A stretch of DNA of 64,000 bases, taken from the NCBI RefSeq assembly GCF_934643405.1, contig NZ_CAKUCL010000003.1:9557-73556 (forward strand), written 5' to 3'. Numbering within the stretch: position 1 is the stretch's first letter; each line of letters begins with the position of its first letter. Below, piece by piece: positions 1 to 8,730 of this stretch. Under the pieces are notes generated by a model that saw nothing but the letters and a program-made list of their open reading frames with translations, was not told the DNA's origin and searched no databases. The position numbers were made by a program, and so were the translations under genes. Origin of the DNA: an uncultured Actinoplanes sp. (lineage in GTDB: Bacteria; Actinomycetota; Actinomycetes; Mycobacteriales; Micromonosporaceae).

Positions 1-1736
1 GTGCCGGTGACCGCGGCGGTGGTGGCCAACGTCGTCGCCATCGCCGCGGCGGCCGCCAAGCCGCCCAGGACCAGGCCGGCGACCGTCACCGCGAAGGACT
101 CCTGCAGCGCGGAGCGCACCACCTGGCCGCGGGTCAGGCCGGTCACCCGGGCCTCGGCGAACTCGCGCCGCCGGGTGGCCGCGCCGATCACCACCGAGTT
201 GACGACGCCGATCAGGGCGTACAGGCCGCCCAGCCCCATCACCACGAGCATGACCTTGTTGTTGGTCGCGTTGCGGGCGGCGGCGTCGGCCCGCAACCAG
301 TCCTCCAGCGAGGAGACCGTGCCGACCCGGGACAGGGCGGCGGTGGCCGCCGCCCGGTCGGCGCCCGGCGCAAGCGTGACGAAGCTGCGGGTCGGCGCGG
401 TCGCCAACCGGCCGGCCGGGATCAGGCCCTCGGGCAGCAGCAGGCTCGGGCCGCCGCTCATCGCCTCGGGGACGTGCGCGACCACCGGAATCTCGCCCAG
501 GTCCTGGCCGGGCAGGGTCAGCCGCAGCGTGCCGCGCGCCGGCACGTCGCCGCCGGGGCCGGCGGCGACCGCCCGTCCCCGCAGCGCGCCGAGCGCGTCA
601 CCGGCGGAGTGCACCGCCGCGTACCGGGCCGGGTCGACCACCATCGCGGTCACCGGCTCCGACTCGGTGTCGTCGCCCCGGCCGGTGGTGACCGTGGCGG
701 GCAGCGCGGTCTCGGTGGACGCGGACGCCACGCCGGGCACCGCGGTGATCCGGTCGCCGGCCAGGCCGGACGACTCGACCACCAGGTCGGCGTGCGTCTG
801 CGCGCGCATCTCGCCGATCCCCGAGGTGGCGAACGAGGCACCCGCCGAGGCGTTGCCGACCACGAGCGCGACCAGCACGATCAGCGGCGCGGCCACCGAG
901 GCGCTGCGACGGCGCGCGTCGGCGACATTGGCCCGGGCCAGCGAGCCGGTGACGCCGGCGGCCGGGACGAGCCGGGCGAACAGCGGCACGAACAGCGGGC
1001 TGAACGCCGCCACCGCGATCGCCGCGGGCATCGCCACGTTCAACGCCATCGCCTGACCGCCGGCCACACCGCCGTGCGGGGCCACGATGATCAGGGCGAG
1101 CGCGCCGCCCAGGAAGACCAGGCCGCCGATCCAGCGGCTCGCGGTCATCACCCGCGCGGCGGCGCCGGTCTCGCGCAGCGCCTCCAGCGGGCGCACCCGG
1201 CCCGCCCGCCGCGCGGCGACCAGCACCCCGGCGACGGCGAGCACGATGCCCGTACCCAAGGAGACGCCGAGGATCCACATGCGCCACCGGCCGTGGAAGC
1301 CGTCGGGGACGAAGTCCATCGTGCGCATCAGCCACGCCTGGACCGCCATGACGCCCAGACCGGCCGGGATGCCGATGGCCGCGCCGAGGCCGCCGAGCAG
1401 CAGCGCCTCGCCGAGCAGCAACCGGCGCACCTGGCCGCGGCTGCTCCCGACCAGGCGCAGCAGCGCGAGGTCACGGCGGCGCTGGTCGACGGTGAACGCG
1501 AAGGTCGAGCTGATGATGAAGCCGGCCAGGAAGGTGGCCGCGCCGAGGATCACGCCGAGCATCGCCACGGCCGCGGTGACGCTCTCCGAGAACGCCATCC
1601 GATCGGCCTCGCTCAGTCCGGCCGGCGGGTCGAGGGTGGCCGCCGAGATCAGCAGCAGCAGCGACGACTGGACCAGCGCGACGCCGAGCGCCACGGACAG
1701 CAGCGCGCCGGCGAACAACGACCAGCGGCGGCTCAT
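1..1736 (-). CDS. ABC transporter permease, FtsX/MacB type (cut by window edge)
   Basis: Membrane subunit of an ABC exporter, paired with the ATPase that ends 1 base upstream of its ATG (TGA-G-ATG), so the two are translationally coupled. Reading leftward from 1736, the frame stays open for about 578 codons to the window edge. A first FtsX-like block (QRRRDLALLRLVGSSRGQ) follows an N-terminal membrane segment; several hydrophobic segments, an extracellular-type domain and a second FtsX-like block (RREFAEARVTGLTRGQ) follow. This two-FtsX layout is usual for actinobacterial MacB-like permeases of 800 residues or more, so an estimated 200 or more residues may lie outside the window. The substrate cannot be read from the sequence; relatives export lipids or peptides or sense cell-envelope stress. 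Confidence 0.9.
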   Translation of the reverse strand, partial: MSRRWSLFAGALLSVALGVALVQSSLLLLISAATLDPPAGLSEADRMAFSESVTAAVAMLGVILGAATFLAGFIISSTFAFTVDQRRRDLALLRLVGSSRGQVRRLLLGEALLLGGLGAAIGIPAGLGVMAVQAWLMRTMDFVPDGFHGRWRMWILGVSLGTGIVLAVAGVLVAARRAGRVRPLEALRETGAAARVMTASRWIGGLVFLGGALALIIVAPHGGVAGGQAMALNVAMPAAIAVAAFSPLFVPLFARLVPAAGVTGSLARANVADARRRSASVAAPLIVLVALVVGNASAGASFATSGIGEMRAQTHADLVVESSGLAGDRITAVPGVASASTETALPATVTTGRGDDTESEPVTAMVVDPARYAAVHSAGDALGALRGRAVAAGPGGDVPARGTLRLTLPGQDLGEIPVVAHVPEAMSGGPSLLLPEGLIPAGRLATAPTRSFVTLAPGADRAAATAALSRVGTVSSLEDWLRADAAARNATNNKVMLVVMGLGGLYALIGVVNSVVIGAATRRREFAEARVTGLTRGQVVRSALQESFAVTVAGLVLGGLAAAAAMATTLATTAAVTG

Positions 1737-1737
1737 C

Positions 1738-2487
1738 TCAGTTCTCCCACGCGGCGAGTCGGTCCGCGACCTCGCGCGGGCCGGCGCCGGCCAGCCGGTC
1801 GACGACCCGGCCGTCGCGCAGGAAGACCACCGCGTCGGCGCGGGCGGCGGCGCCGGGATCATGGGTGACCATCACGATGCTCTGACCCGCGTCGGCCATC
1901 TCGCGCATGAGGTCGAGCACCGTGCGCGCGGCGGTGGAGTCGAGCGCGCCGGTCGGCTCGTCGGCGAACAACACCTCGGGCCGCGTCACCATGGCCCGCG
2001 CGATCGCCACCCGCTGCTGCTGGCCGCCGGACAACTCGCGCGGCCGGTGCCGGGCGCGGTCGGCGAGGCCGACCCGGGCGAGCGTGGCCCGCACCTGCGA
2101 CGCGGCCGGGCGCTTGCCGGCCAGGCGCAGCGGCAACGCCACGTTGCGCTCGGCGGACAACGAGCCGATCAGGTTGAAGCTCTGGAAGACGAATCCGATG
2201 CGGGTGCGGCGCAGCGCGGTCAGCTCGGCGTCGCCGGCCCGGGTGATGTCGGTGTCGCCGATGACGACCTGACCGGCGTCCACCTTCTCCAGGCCGGCCG
2301 CGCAATGCAGCAGGGTGGACTTGCCGGAACCGGACGGGCCCATCACCGCCGTCCAGCCACCGCGAGGGAACTCCAGGGTCACGTCGTCGACGGCTCGCAC
2401 CGCGGCCGGTCCCCGCCCGTACACGCGGCTGACCCCGCGCAGCGTCACGGCCGCATCCGCCCTGGTCACCGTGGTCGTCATAGTCAT
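1738..2487 (-). CDS. ABC transporter ATP-binding protein (MacB/LolD-like)
   Basis: Cytoplasmic ATPase that powers the adjacent FtsX-type permease. The 249-residue protein has Walker A GPSGSGKST at about 50-58, the signature LSGGQQQR at about 152-159, Walker B VLFADEPTG at about 172-180 and the switch histidine in THD at about 208-210. The length and the ADEPTGALD Walker B region match the LolD/MacB export subfamily rather than importers. The ATG at 2487 gives MTMTTT; a second ATG lies two codons in. An inverted repeat upstream (2542-2563) may regulate the pair. The function in lipid or peptide export is inferred from the family. Confidence 0.94.
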   Translation of the reverse strand: MTMTTTVTRADAAVTLRGVSRVYGRGPAAVRAVDDVTLEFPRGGWTAVMGPSGSGKSTLLHCAAGLEKVDAGQVVIGDTDITRAGDAELTALRRTRIGFVFQSFNLIGSLSAERNVALPLRLAGKRPAASQVRATLARVGLADRARHRPRELSGGQQQRVAIARAMVTRPEVLFADEPTGALDSTAARTVLDLMREMADAGQSIVMVTHDPGAAARADAVVFLRDGRVVDRLAGAGPREVADRLAAWEN

Positions 2488-2541
2488 GCCTGAACGCTAT
2501 GGCGGCGGGTCCGCGGTGTCGCTGCGGCTGTCACCCGGCTT

Positions 2542-2563
2542 TTGGTGGGGCTAACCCCACCAA
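2542..2563. promoter_or_regulatory. Perfect 9-base inverted repeat between divergent genes
   Basis: TTGGTGGGG (2542-2550) and CCCCACCAA (2555-2563) are perfect inverted repeats separated by CTAA. The dyad lies 55 bases upstream of the ABC ATPase start and overlaps the AAGGAA ribosome-binding sequence of the rightward gene at 2584. It could be an operator for the exporter genes or an mRNA hairpin that masks the ribosome-binding site of the small protein. The sequence does not decide between these. Confidence 0.55.
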
Positions 2564-2583
2564 GGAAACCTAGAGTGCACGGC

Positions 2584-3036
2584 ATGGCGAAGAAGCGGCG
2601 GTGGCCCTGGGTGCTCGGCACGGTCGTGCTGGTCGCTCTGGCGGCGGGTGCGACGGTCTTTCTCGTACGGGATCCGCTGCTGCTGCCCGGCACGCACGAC
2701 GTCGAGGTCTACGCCGTCAACGACGACATCTCCACCGAGGCGGACGACGCGCCCGGCTGGTTCGGCCGGCTGCTCGGCCTGTGCGACGCGGACACCCACT
2801 ACGCGAGGGCCGGCGGCAGACACCTCTGCCTGGTCCTCACCGGACCGCTCGGCAAGGTGGGCGCGTCCCGCCGCGACGGCCGGATCACCCTGGAGGCCGG
2901 CGCGGTGCACGAGCTGCGGCGGCTGGCCCCGCCGGACACCACCCGGCTGGTGCTGATGTCCGGCAAGCCGGCCGCGGTGATCCCGGTGACCGACCTGGCC
3001 ACCGGGACCGCGATGAGCGTGCCGGCGCTGGGTTAG
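2584..3036 (+). CDS. Membrane-anchored hypothetical protein
   Basis: Function not recognised. The 150-residue product starts MAKKRRW, has one hydrophobic segment at about 8-27 (WVLGTVVLVALAAGATVFLV), and the rest is soluble and probably extracytoplasmic. Two cysteines (about 64 and 80) could form a disulfide. The ATG at 2584 has no well-spaced ribosome-binding site; GTG at 2575, three codons upstream, sits 8 bases after AAGGAA and may be the true start, adding V-H-G. The stop overlaps the convergent flavin oxidoreductase gene by 4 bases. The inverted repeat 2542-2563 overlaps its translation-initiation region. Confidence 0.7.
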   Translation: MAKKRRWPWVLGTVVLVALAAGATVFLVRDPLLLPGTHDVEVYAVNDDISTEADDAPGWFGRLLGLCDADTHYARAGGRHLCLVLTGPLGKVGASRRDGRITLEAGAVHELRRLAPPDTTRLVLMSGKPAAVIPVTDLATGTAMSVPALG

Positions 3037-4043
3037 GCGGCCGGGGACCAGCCGAGCGCGGGACCCAGCTTGGTCGCCATGTCGGTGAGGATCTGCACGT
3101 AGTCCGGGTGCTCGAAGCTGAACGGCAACGCGAACGCCACCTCGTCGATCTCCTGGAACGCCGGGTGCGCGTGCAGCCGCTCGGCGATCTCGTCGGACGT
3201 GCCCACGTAGTCGAGCGAGAACAGCATCCGGGCCGGACCCTGCGGAGCCGCCGTACGCGGTGCGCGTTTCTCGGCGTACGCGAGGTATTTGGCCTTCTGC
3301 TCCGCCGTCGCCGAGTCGGTCGGGATGACCACCAGGCCCTGCGAGACCCGGGCCTTGTCGCCGTCCGGGTGGTGCGAACGGAACGCGCGGATGTGCGAGA
3401 GCTGGATCTCGGCGAAGTCCTCCGCCTCCTCGGCCCGCACCACGCTGCTGGTCAGGAAGTTCATCCCGTGCTCGCCGGCCCACTGGGCGGAGCGCAGGCT
3501 GGCGCCGCCGTACCACATGCGGCGGCTCAGGCCGGGCGCGTGGGGTTCGATGCGGTCGGAGAAGACCTCGAAGCCCTCGGTTCCGCTGAAATCCGTCGCG
3601 ATCTCACCCCGTACGAAAGCCAGAAGCCTTTCGACCCGGCGGTAACTGAAGTCCTCCTGGGCGGCGGTGTCCGGGTAGAGCGCCTCCTTGACCTTGTCGA
3701 AGTGCATGGGCGGCCCGACGCTGACCCCCGGGTTGAGCCGGCCGCCGGACAGGATGTCGACGGTGGCCAGGTCCTCGGCGAGGCGCAGCGGATTTTCCCA
3801 GCCCAGCGGGATGACCGCGGTGCCGAGCTCGATCCGGCTGGTGCGCTGCGACGCCGCGGCCAGCACGGCGACCGGCGACGAGATGCCGTACTGCAGATGG
3901 CGGTGGCGCACCCAGGCGCTGTCGAAGCCCAGCTCCTCGCCCAGCTGGATGATTTCCAAGGTCGACTCGTGACCGGGCCGGGGATCGGTTCCGTCGAACA
4001 GCCCGATGGTCAGGAAGCCGAGCTTGCGCAGTGATCGCGACAT
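3033..4043 (-). CDS. LLM-class flavin-dependent oxidoreductase
   Basis: A 336-residue member of the bacterial luciferase-like monooxygenase family, which uses reduced flavin (FMN or F420) in a TIM-barrel fold. The N-terminal strand (LGFLTIGLFDG), the RIELGTAVIPLGWENPLRLAEDLATVDILSGGR region at about 70-102, and the RMWYGGASLRSA segment near 175 are typical. The substrate cannot be assigned; actinomycetes carry many paralogues acting on small organics. The start at 4043 is divergent from the DinB gene with only 18 bases between the start codons, so the two must share promoter space. It ends 4 bases inside the small membrane protein gene. Confidence 0.9.
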   Translation of the reverse strand: MSRSLRKLGFLTIGLFDGTDPRPGHESTLEIIQLGEELGFDSAWVRHRHLQYGISSPVAVLAAASQRTSRIELGTAVIPLGWENPLRLAEDLATVDILSGGRLNPGVSVGPPMHFDKVKEALYPDTAAQEDFSYRRVERLLAFVRGEIATDFSGTEGFEVFSDRIEPHAPGLSRRMWYGGASLRSAQWAGEHGMNFLTSSVVRAEEAEDFAEIQLSHIRAFRSHHPDGDKARVSQGLVVIPTDSATAEQKAKYLAYAEKRAPRTAAPQGPARMLFSLDYVGTSDEIAERLHAHPAFQEIDEVAFALPFSFEHPDYVQILTDMATKLGPALGWSPAA

Positions 4044-4061
4044 GGATCTAGCCTGTCATGG

Positions 4062-4523
4062 ATGGGTGCACTCGAGGACACGACGTTTCCGGCAGGCAAC
4101 CCGGACGAGGTCGAACTCTTCCTGGACTGGCTGGCCTTCCTGCGTGGCGCGGTGCTGCGCAAGGCGCTCGGCACCACCGACGAGCAGGCCCGATGGCGGC
4201 CGGACGGCAAGCTGCTGCCGTTGGTCGGCATCGTGCACCATCTCACAAATGTCGAGCGGCGCTGGATCGACGGGAAGATCTTCGGCGAACCGACGTCGGA
4301 GGACGAGGACGAGTTCACCCCGAGCCTGCCGGTCGAGCTGGCCGTCGCTCTCTACCGGGAGCGGGCGAAGGCCACCGATGCCGCCGTGCGCCGGCTCGTG
4401 GCCGCCACCGGCATGACCGCCGACCTGCGCTTCGTCCTGCTCCATCTGATCAACGAGACGGCCCGGCACGCCGGTCACGCCGACGCGGTGCGAGAGCTGC
4501 TCGACGGTACGGTCGGGGAGTGA
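4062..4523 (+). CDS. DinB-family protein (DUF664-like)
   Basis: A 153-residue DinB-superfamily four-helix-bundle protein. Relatives are metal-dependent, often with thiol-transferase (mycothiol or bacillithiol) or unknown roles. Candidate metal ligands are the histidines in VGIVHHLTNVERRW (about 48-60) and HLINETARHAGHADAVRE (about 128-145), spaced as in the DUF664/mini-circle subfamily. TAGCCT at 4049-4054 lies 7 bases before the ATG, suggesting a leaderless transcript. The 3' end overlaps the convergent SRPBCC gene by 49 bases. The physiological substrate is unknown. Confidence 0.85.
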   Translation: MGALEDTTFPAGNPDEVELFLDWLAFLRGAVLRKALGTTDEQARWRPDGKLLPLVGIVHHLTNVERRWIDGKIFGEPTSEDEDEFTPSLPVELAVALYRERAKATDAAVRRLVAATGMTADLRFVLLHLINETARHAGHADAVRELLDGTVGE

Positions 4524-4906
4524 CCCTCGACCACGGCCTTGAGTAGTTCGAGGTCGTTGGTGACCAGCCCGGCGTCGCGCTCGAACTCCTCGTCGGTCAT
4601 CCCGGGCGCGCGGCGCAGCGCGAAGACCACCTCGCAGCCGTCGCCGTCCGCGATCGCCCGCAGCGGCACATAGACGGTCTCGCCGGTGGGTGTCACCACC
4701 TCGTGGTCGAGCACGCCGAACACGTTGGCCGGCGCGAACGTGACCCGCACGCGGCCCGCGGGCGTCTCGACGAACCAGTCGTCGCCCTCCCGCACCACCG
4801 CGCTGCCCAGGCCGGGCGCCCAGCGCGGCAGGTTGGCCGGGTTGGCCGCGAACTCGTAGACCTCGGCCACCGGGCGGTCGATGTGAACGCTGAGGAATCT
4901 GCTCAT
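4475..4906 (-). CDS. SRPBCC-family protein
   Basis: A 143-residue START/Bet v1-like (SRPBCC) ligand-binding fold protein, opening with the classic RPVAEVYEFAANPANLPRW signature at about 11-29. The family binds hydrophobic ligands or acts as polyketide cyclases, but nothing here points to a ligand. The ATG at 4906 lies 12 bases beyond the stop of the upstream leftward gene, so it probably belongs to a unit with the DUF3616-like gene. Its last 49 bases overlap the convergent DinB gene; both frames look intact, so the overlap is probably genuine. Confidence 0.85.
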   Translation of the reverse strand: MSRFLSVHIDRPVAEVYEFAANPANLPRWAPGLGSAVVREGDDWFVETPAGRVRVTFAPANVFGVLDHEVVTPTGETVYVPLRAIADGDGCEVVFALRRAPGMTDEEFERDAGLVTNDLELLKAVVEGHSPTVPSSSSRTASA

Positions 4907-4918
4907 CGCCGGATCATG

Positions 4919-5980
4919 TCACGGCAGGCGCACCACGTCGGCGATCACGGCGCCGTCGCCGGTCAGCCGGATCGGCGCCGGGCTGTCGAAGACGACCAGC
5001 ACCCGGCCCTCCTCCGGCGGCCCGAAGTGGCTGATCCCCTCGGCGTGGTCGTCGCCCTCGCCGTAGGTCAGCTCCACCTCGCGGGAGATCAGGCCGCCGC
5101 GCACGATCGTCGGCATCGCGACCCGGCGGGCGCCGTGCCAGCGGTAGATCCGCACCGGCCCGTCCAGGTCCATGGTCGGGCCGGCCAGCACCAGCAGGTC
5201 GTCGCCGGACGGGCAGAGGTCGCGCACGCCCAGGCCGTCCAGGCGCAGCACGTGCTTGCGGTACGGCCGGCCGTCGTCGAACCTGCGCAGCCGCAGACGG
5301 TCGGGCCGGTCGTCGTCCACGTACGGGCGCAGCTCCAGCACGAACGCCCAGCCGCGCAGCACCGGCCCGCGCAGCCCGAGGTAGACCCGGTCGCCGGTGA
5401 CCGCGATGCCCTCGATGTCCAGCCCGTTGTCCTTGCCCGGGATCGGCACGAAGGCGCCCAGGTGCTCGTCGTCGGCCAGCATCTCGCGCAGGTCGTCGCG
5501 GCCACCGAGGGCGGCGGCCCGGTGCCGTACGCCGTCCACCTCCAGCTCCCGCACCGGGGTGGGCAGCCCGTCCACCTCGGCGATCGGCAGCCGCACCAGG
5601 ATCTGGCGGTTGTCCTGCCCCTCCACCCGGGCCAGCCGCTTGAGCGCCCGCGCGTCGTCGTGCCGGTCCTTGATCTGCTTGCGGCGCAGGCTGTGCGAGC
5701 CGACCGCCCACAGGAAGTGGCCGGTGCGGGCCAGGCCCTCGACGTCGGCCTCGGAGTCCGCGTCGTCGCCGGGCAGCTTCACGAAATCGGCCAGCCGGTA
5801 GGTCCGTTCCTCGCCGAACTCCTTGTCGTCGTGGGTGATCAGCCTCTCGACGGTCGCGGTCTCGTCGCCGGCGATCCACAGGGCGCGGCCGTCGTGCCGG
5901 ACGGCGGAGAGGTTGGTGTGCGTCGCCGCCGCCTTCGACGTGTCCCCGAAGATCAACCGGACCGTGTGATCGACTGTCAT
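4919..5980 (-). CDS. DUF3616-like (beta-propeller-type) protein
   Basis: A 353-residue cytoplasmic protein with repeated short strands (for example TNLSAVRHDGRALWIAGDE near the start, then DVEGLARTGHFLWAVGSHS and NGLDIEGIAVTGDRVYLGLRG), resembling DUF3616 proteins. A propeller-like fold is expected; the biochemical role is unknown. The ATG at 5980 begins M-T-V-D-H-T-V. The frame stays open far upstream only because antisense GC-rich DNA lacks stops, so that extension was not used. No signal peptide is seen. It ends 12 bases before the SRPBCC start. Confidence 0.82.
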   Translation of the reverse strand: MTVDHTVRLIFGDTSKAAATHTNLSAVRHDGRALWIAGDETATVERLITHDDKEFGEERTYRLADFVKLPGDDADSEADVEGLARTGHFLWAVGSHSLRRKQIKDRHDDARALKRLARVEGQDNRQILVRLPIAEVDGLPTPVRELEVDGVRHRAAALGGRDDLREMLADDEHLGAFVPIPGKDNGLDIEGIAVTGDRVYLGLRGPVLRGWAFVLELRPYVDDDRPDRLRLRRFDDGRPYRKHVLRLDGLGVRDLCPSGDDLLVLAGPTMDLDGPVRIYRWHGARRVAMPTIVRGGLISREVELTYGEGDDHAEGISHFGPPEEGRVLVVFDSPAPIRLTGDGAVIADVVRLP

Positions 5981-6015
5981 GTCGTCATGGTGGCACCGGC
6001 GTGCCCGTCCCGGGG

Positions 6016-7392
6016 TCAGCTCGACGGCTGCGGTGCTGCCACGGGGCTTCGATGACCGGCCGCGTCCACCGCCCGTACGCCGAAGAAGACGTTGTCCTTG
6101 GAAAGGTCGATCGTGACCGTGTCGACCTTGCCGACCTTGAGCGTGTGCTGCCAGTCCGGGGCGGTCGTCTCGCGCCAGACCACCTCGTAGCCGGCCAGGT
6201 CCGCCTCGGTGCCCAGCGTCCAGCGCAGGGTCGTCTCGTTGGTCAGTTGCGTGGTGTCGATGACCACCCCGCGCGGGGTGCCGGGCGCCTGGGCCAGGTT
6301 CCACAGGGTCGCCGCATTGACCTTGGCAACCCGGCTGATGTACGCGAAGTCGCAGAACTCGATCAGGTCGCCGTACTGCACGCCGTCCTCGACCCGCACG
6401 TCCTGGTGCTCGTGGGCGAAATTCTCCCGTGGCTCGGTGAACCGGCCCGCCGGATACCCGCGGAGCAGGAACGAGATGTGGTCGCTGCCGCGCAGGTAGC
6501 GGTCGCGCCGCCAGATCACGCGCACCTTCATGCCGGTGTCCGGGTTCTCCGCGACGCTCTCCACGAACCGGCCCAGCTGCCGGGACGGGCCGTCGTTCTC
6601 CCCGCCCACACTCTTGCGGACCGCCGCCTCGGCCGGGGTCTCCGAGGTGGGCACGCCCTCGACGAAGAGCCGCACGGTCCGCGGGTCGTTGCGGGTGCCG
6701 TCGTGCGCGTTGCCGGTGCCGACGATGTCGTTGCTGAACATGGCCTGCACGTCGGCGTTGCGGTCCTTGAACGACTGGGCCAGGTGGTCGGAGCCGTAGA
6801 GGCCCTGCTCCTCGGCGGCCACCGCGGCGAAGACGATGGTCGCCTCCGGCCGGTGGGTCGCCATCACCCGGGCCAGCTCCATGATCACCGCTACGCCGGA
6901 GGCGTCGTCGTCCGCGCCGGGCGCGTCGCTGGTGGCGTCCATGACGTCGGTGACCCGCGAGTCGTAGTGGCCGGTCACCACGTAGATCCGCTCGGGATTC
7001 CGGCTGCCCTTGAGCGTGGCGACCACGTTGGTGATCCGCGTCGGCGCCGGGATGCGGTTCGAGACCGGCTGCACGAACGACTGCAGTTCGACGGTCATGT
7101 TCCCGTTCGAGGCGGACGCGTATCTGCGCAGTTCCGCGTAGATCCAGTCGCGGGCGGCGCCGATGCCGCGCACCGGGTCGTCCTGCGCGGAGAGGGTGTG
7201 CCGGGTGCCGAAGGCGACCAGGCGCCGGATGATCGCCTCGATCCGGTCGGGGTCGATCCGGCGGAGGATGTCCTTGAGCTCGCGGTCGGGGTGCACGCCG
7301 TGGCGCTGCGAGGCGTGCGCCGGCGCGGCGATGCCGGTGGCTGCGGCGGCCGCCGAGGCCGCGAGGAAGGTGCGTCGTGTGGACTTGGCCAT
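6016..7392 (-). CDS. Tat-exported M28-family zinc peptidase
   Basis: Secreted metallopeptidase, 458 residues from the ATG at 7392 (an in-frame GTG lies 9 bases upstream). The N-terminus AKSTRRTFLAASAAAAATG is a twin-arginine signal peptide ending near AHA. Zinc-site motifs of M28 aminopeptidases are visible: GHYDS (H142, D144), GADDDASG (about 159-166) and AAEEQG (E194/E195). The last 90 or so residues (WTLGTEADLAGYEVVWRE through GVRAVDAAGH) look like a fibronectin type III domain, common in secreted actinobacterial enzymes. Likely an extracellular aminopeptidase; specificity unknown. Confidence 0.9.
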   Translation of the reverse strand: MAKSTRRTFLAASAAAAATGIAAPAHASQRHGVHPDRELKDILRRIDPDRIEAIIRRLVAFGTRHTLSAQDDPVRGIGAARDWIYAELRRYASASNGNMTVELQSFVQPVSNRIPAPTRITNVVATLKGSRNPERIYVVTGHYDSRVTDVMDATSDAPGADDDASGVAVIMELARVMATHRPEATIVFAAVAAEEQGLYGSDHLAQSFKDRNADVQAMFSNDIVGTGNAHDGTRNDPRTVRLFVEGVPTSETPAEAAVRKSVGGENDGPSRQLGRFVESVAENPDTGMKVRVIWRRDRYLRGSDHISFLLRGYPAGRFTEPRENFAHEHQDVRVEDGVQYGDLIEFCDFAYISRVAKVNAATLWNLAQAPGTPRGVVIDTTQLTNETTLRWTLGTEADLAGYEVVWRETTAPDWQHTLKVGKVDTVTIDLSKDNVFFGVRAVDAAGHRSPVAAPQPSS

Positions 7393-7471
7393 GCCGCCCA
7401 CTCTCGTCCTTCCGGCCCGGCATGTCCATGGTCATCGATGTCCGACTGTTTTCCCGAGCAGGCCGCGGGTC

Positions 7472-7477
7472 TATGGT
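7472..7477 (+). promoter_or_regulatory. Likely -10 hexamer for a leaderless transcript
   Basis: TATGGT ends exactly 6 bases before the ATG at 7484, placing the expected transcription start on the A of the start codon. There is no ribosome-binding sequence in between. This supports the 7484 start of the FAD monooxygenase. Confidence 0.5.
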
Positions 7478-7483
7478 CGGTGC

Positions 7484-8668
7484 ATGTCGGTCACTGTGGT
7501 CGGCGGCGGGATCGGCGGGCTCAGCGTCGCCCTGTCGCTGCTGGCGGCCGGGATCGACGTGCACGTGTACGAGCAGGCGCCGGTGCTGGGCGAGACCGGC
7601 GCCGGCATCCAGATCAGCCCCAACGCCTCCCGGGTGCTGCACCGGCTGGGGCTGGGTGAGGCTCTCGCGCGTACGGCGGTGAAGCCGCTCGCGTTCCATC
7701 AGCGCCGGTGGGACGACGGGCGCACGTTGCAACGCGCGCCTCTGGCCGGGTCGGTCGAGGACCGGTTCGGCTTCCCGTACTACCACATGCATCGGGCCGA
7801 CCTGCTCGCCGCACTCGCCGCCGCGATCCCCGCCGGGCGCATCCACCTCGGGCACCGGCTGGCCGGATTCACCGACAGCGGCGAGGCCGTACGGGCGGAC
7901 TTCGCCAACGGCGTCCGGGCCGAGTCCGGCGTCCTGGTCGGCGCGGACGGCATCCGCTCGGTGGTGCAGGCCCGCCTGTTCGATGCCCGGCAGCCTCGGT
8001 TCACCGGCTGCGTGGCCTATCGCGGGCTGGTGCCCGCCGACCGCCTGCGTCACCTGTCGCTCGAGGTGACCGCGCAGGTCTGGCTCGGCCCCGGACAGCA
8101 CTTCGTGCACTATTTCGTCAGCGCCCACCGGCTGCTCAACTTCGTGGCCGTCATCGAGCGCGACGCCTGGACGCGCGAGTCGTGGACCGACCGCGGCGAC
8201 CCGGCCGACGCGCTGACCGCGTTCGACGGCTGGCATCCGCAGGTGCGCGCGATCCTGCAGGCGGTGGACGACACGTTCATCTGGGCGTTGTTCGACCGCG
8301 CCCCGCTGGATCACTGGTCGGTGGGCCGGGTGACGCTGCTCGGCGACGCCTGCCACGCCATGCTCCCGTTCATGGCGCAGGGGGCGGCGCAGGCCATCGA
8401 GGACGGCGCCACGCTGGCCGCGTGCCTGGCGGACGCAAGGGACGACCCGGCCGGGGCGCTGCGCCGGTACGAGGCTCTGCGCATCCCCCGGACCAGCCGC
8501 CTGCAGGCGATGTCGGCGGAGAACAAGACGCGCTTCCATCTGCCGGACGGCGCGACCCAGCAGAACCGTGACGCCCAGCTGGCCGCCGGCTCCACCGGCT
8601 GGTCGTTCGACGCCATCGCGTGGCTGTACGACCACGACCCGGCGGCAATCCCCGACCGGCTCGGGTAG
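7484..8668 (+). CDS. FAD-dependent monooxygenase (salicylate hydroxylase-like)
   Basis: A 394-residue class A flavoprotein monooxygenase. It has the FAD dinucleotide fold VVGGGIGGLSVALSLLAAG at about 5-23, a conserved GADGIRS segment near 148, and the second FAD motif LLGDACHAMLPFMAQG near 285-300, followed by A-A-Q-A-I-E-D-G. These match 3-hydroxybenzoate/salicylate hydroxylase-like enzymes using NAD(P)H and O2 to hydroxylate an aromatic ring. The substrate cannot be fixed and no other aromatic degradation gene is adjacent. Divergent from the M28 gene with 91 bases between starts. Confidence 0.9.
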   Translation: MSVTVVGGGIGGLSVALSLLAAGIDVHVYEQAPVLGETGAGIQISPNASRVLHRLGLGEALARTAVKPLAFHQRRWDDGRTLQRAPLAGSVEDRFGFPYYHMHRADLLAALAAAIPAGRIHLGHRLAGFTDSGEAVRADFANGVRAESGVLVGADGIRSVVQARLFDARQPRFTGCVAYRGLVPADRLRHLSLEVTAQVWLGPGQHFVHYFVSAHRLLNFVAVIERDAWTRESWTDRGDPADALTAFDGWHPQVRAILQAVDDTFIWALFDRAPLDHWSVGRVTLLGDACHAMLPFMAQGAAQAIEDGATLAACLADARDDPAGALRRYEALRIPRTSRLQAMSAENKTRFHLPDGATQQNRDAQLAAGSTGWSFDAIAWLYDHDPAAIPDRLG

Positions 8669-8730
8669 AACGTCACCTACGCCGCGAAGCCGGCGTGCCG
8701 CGGCCTGCCGTCCTGCTGGAGTGATTGCGG

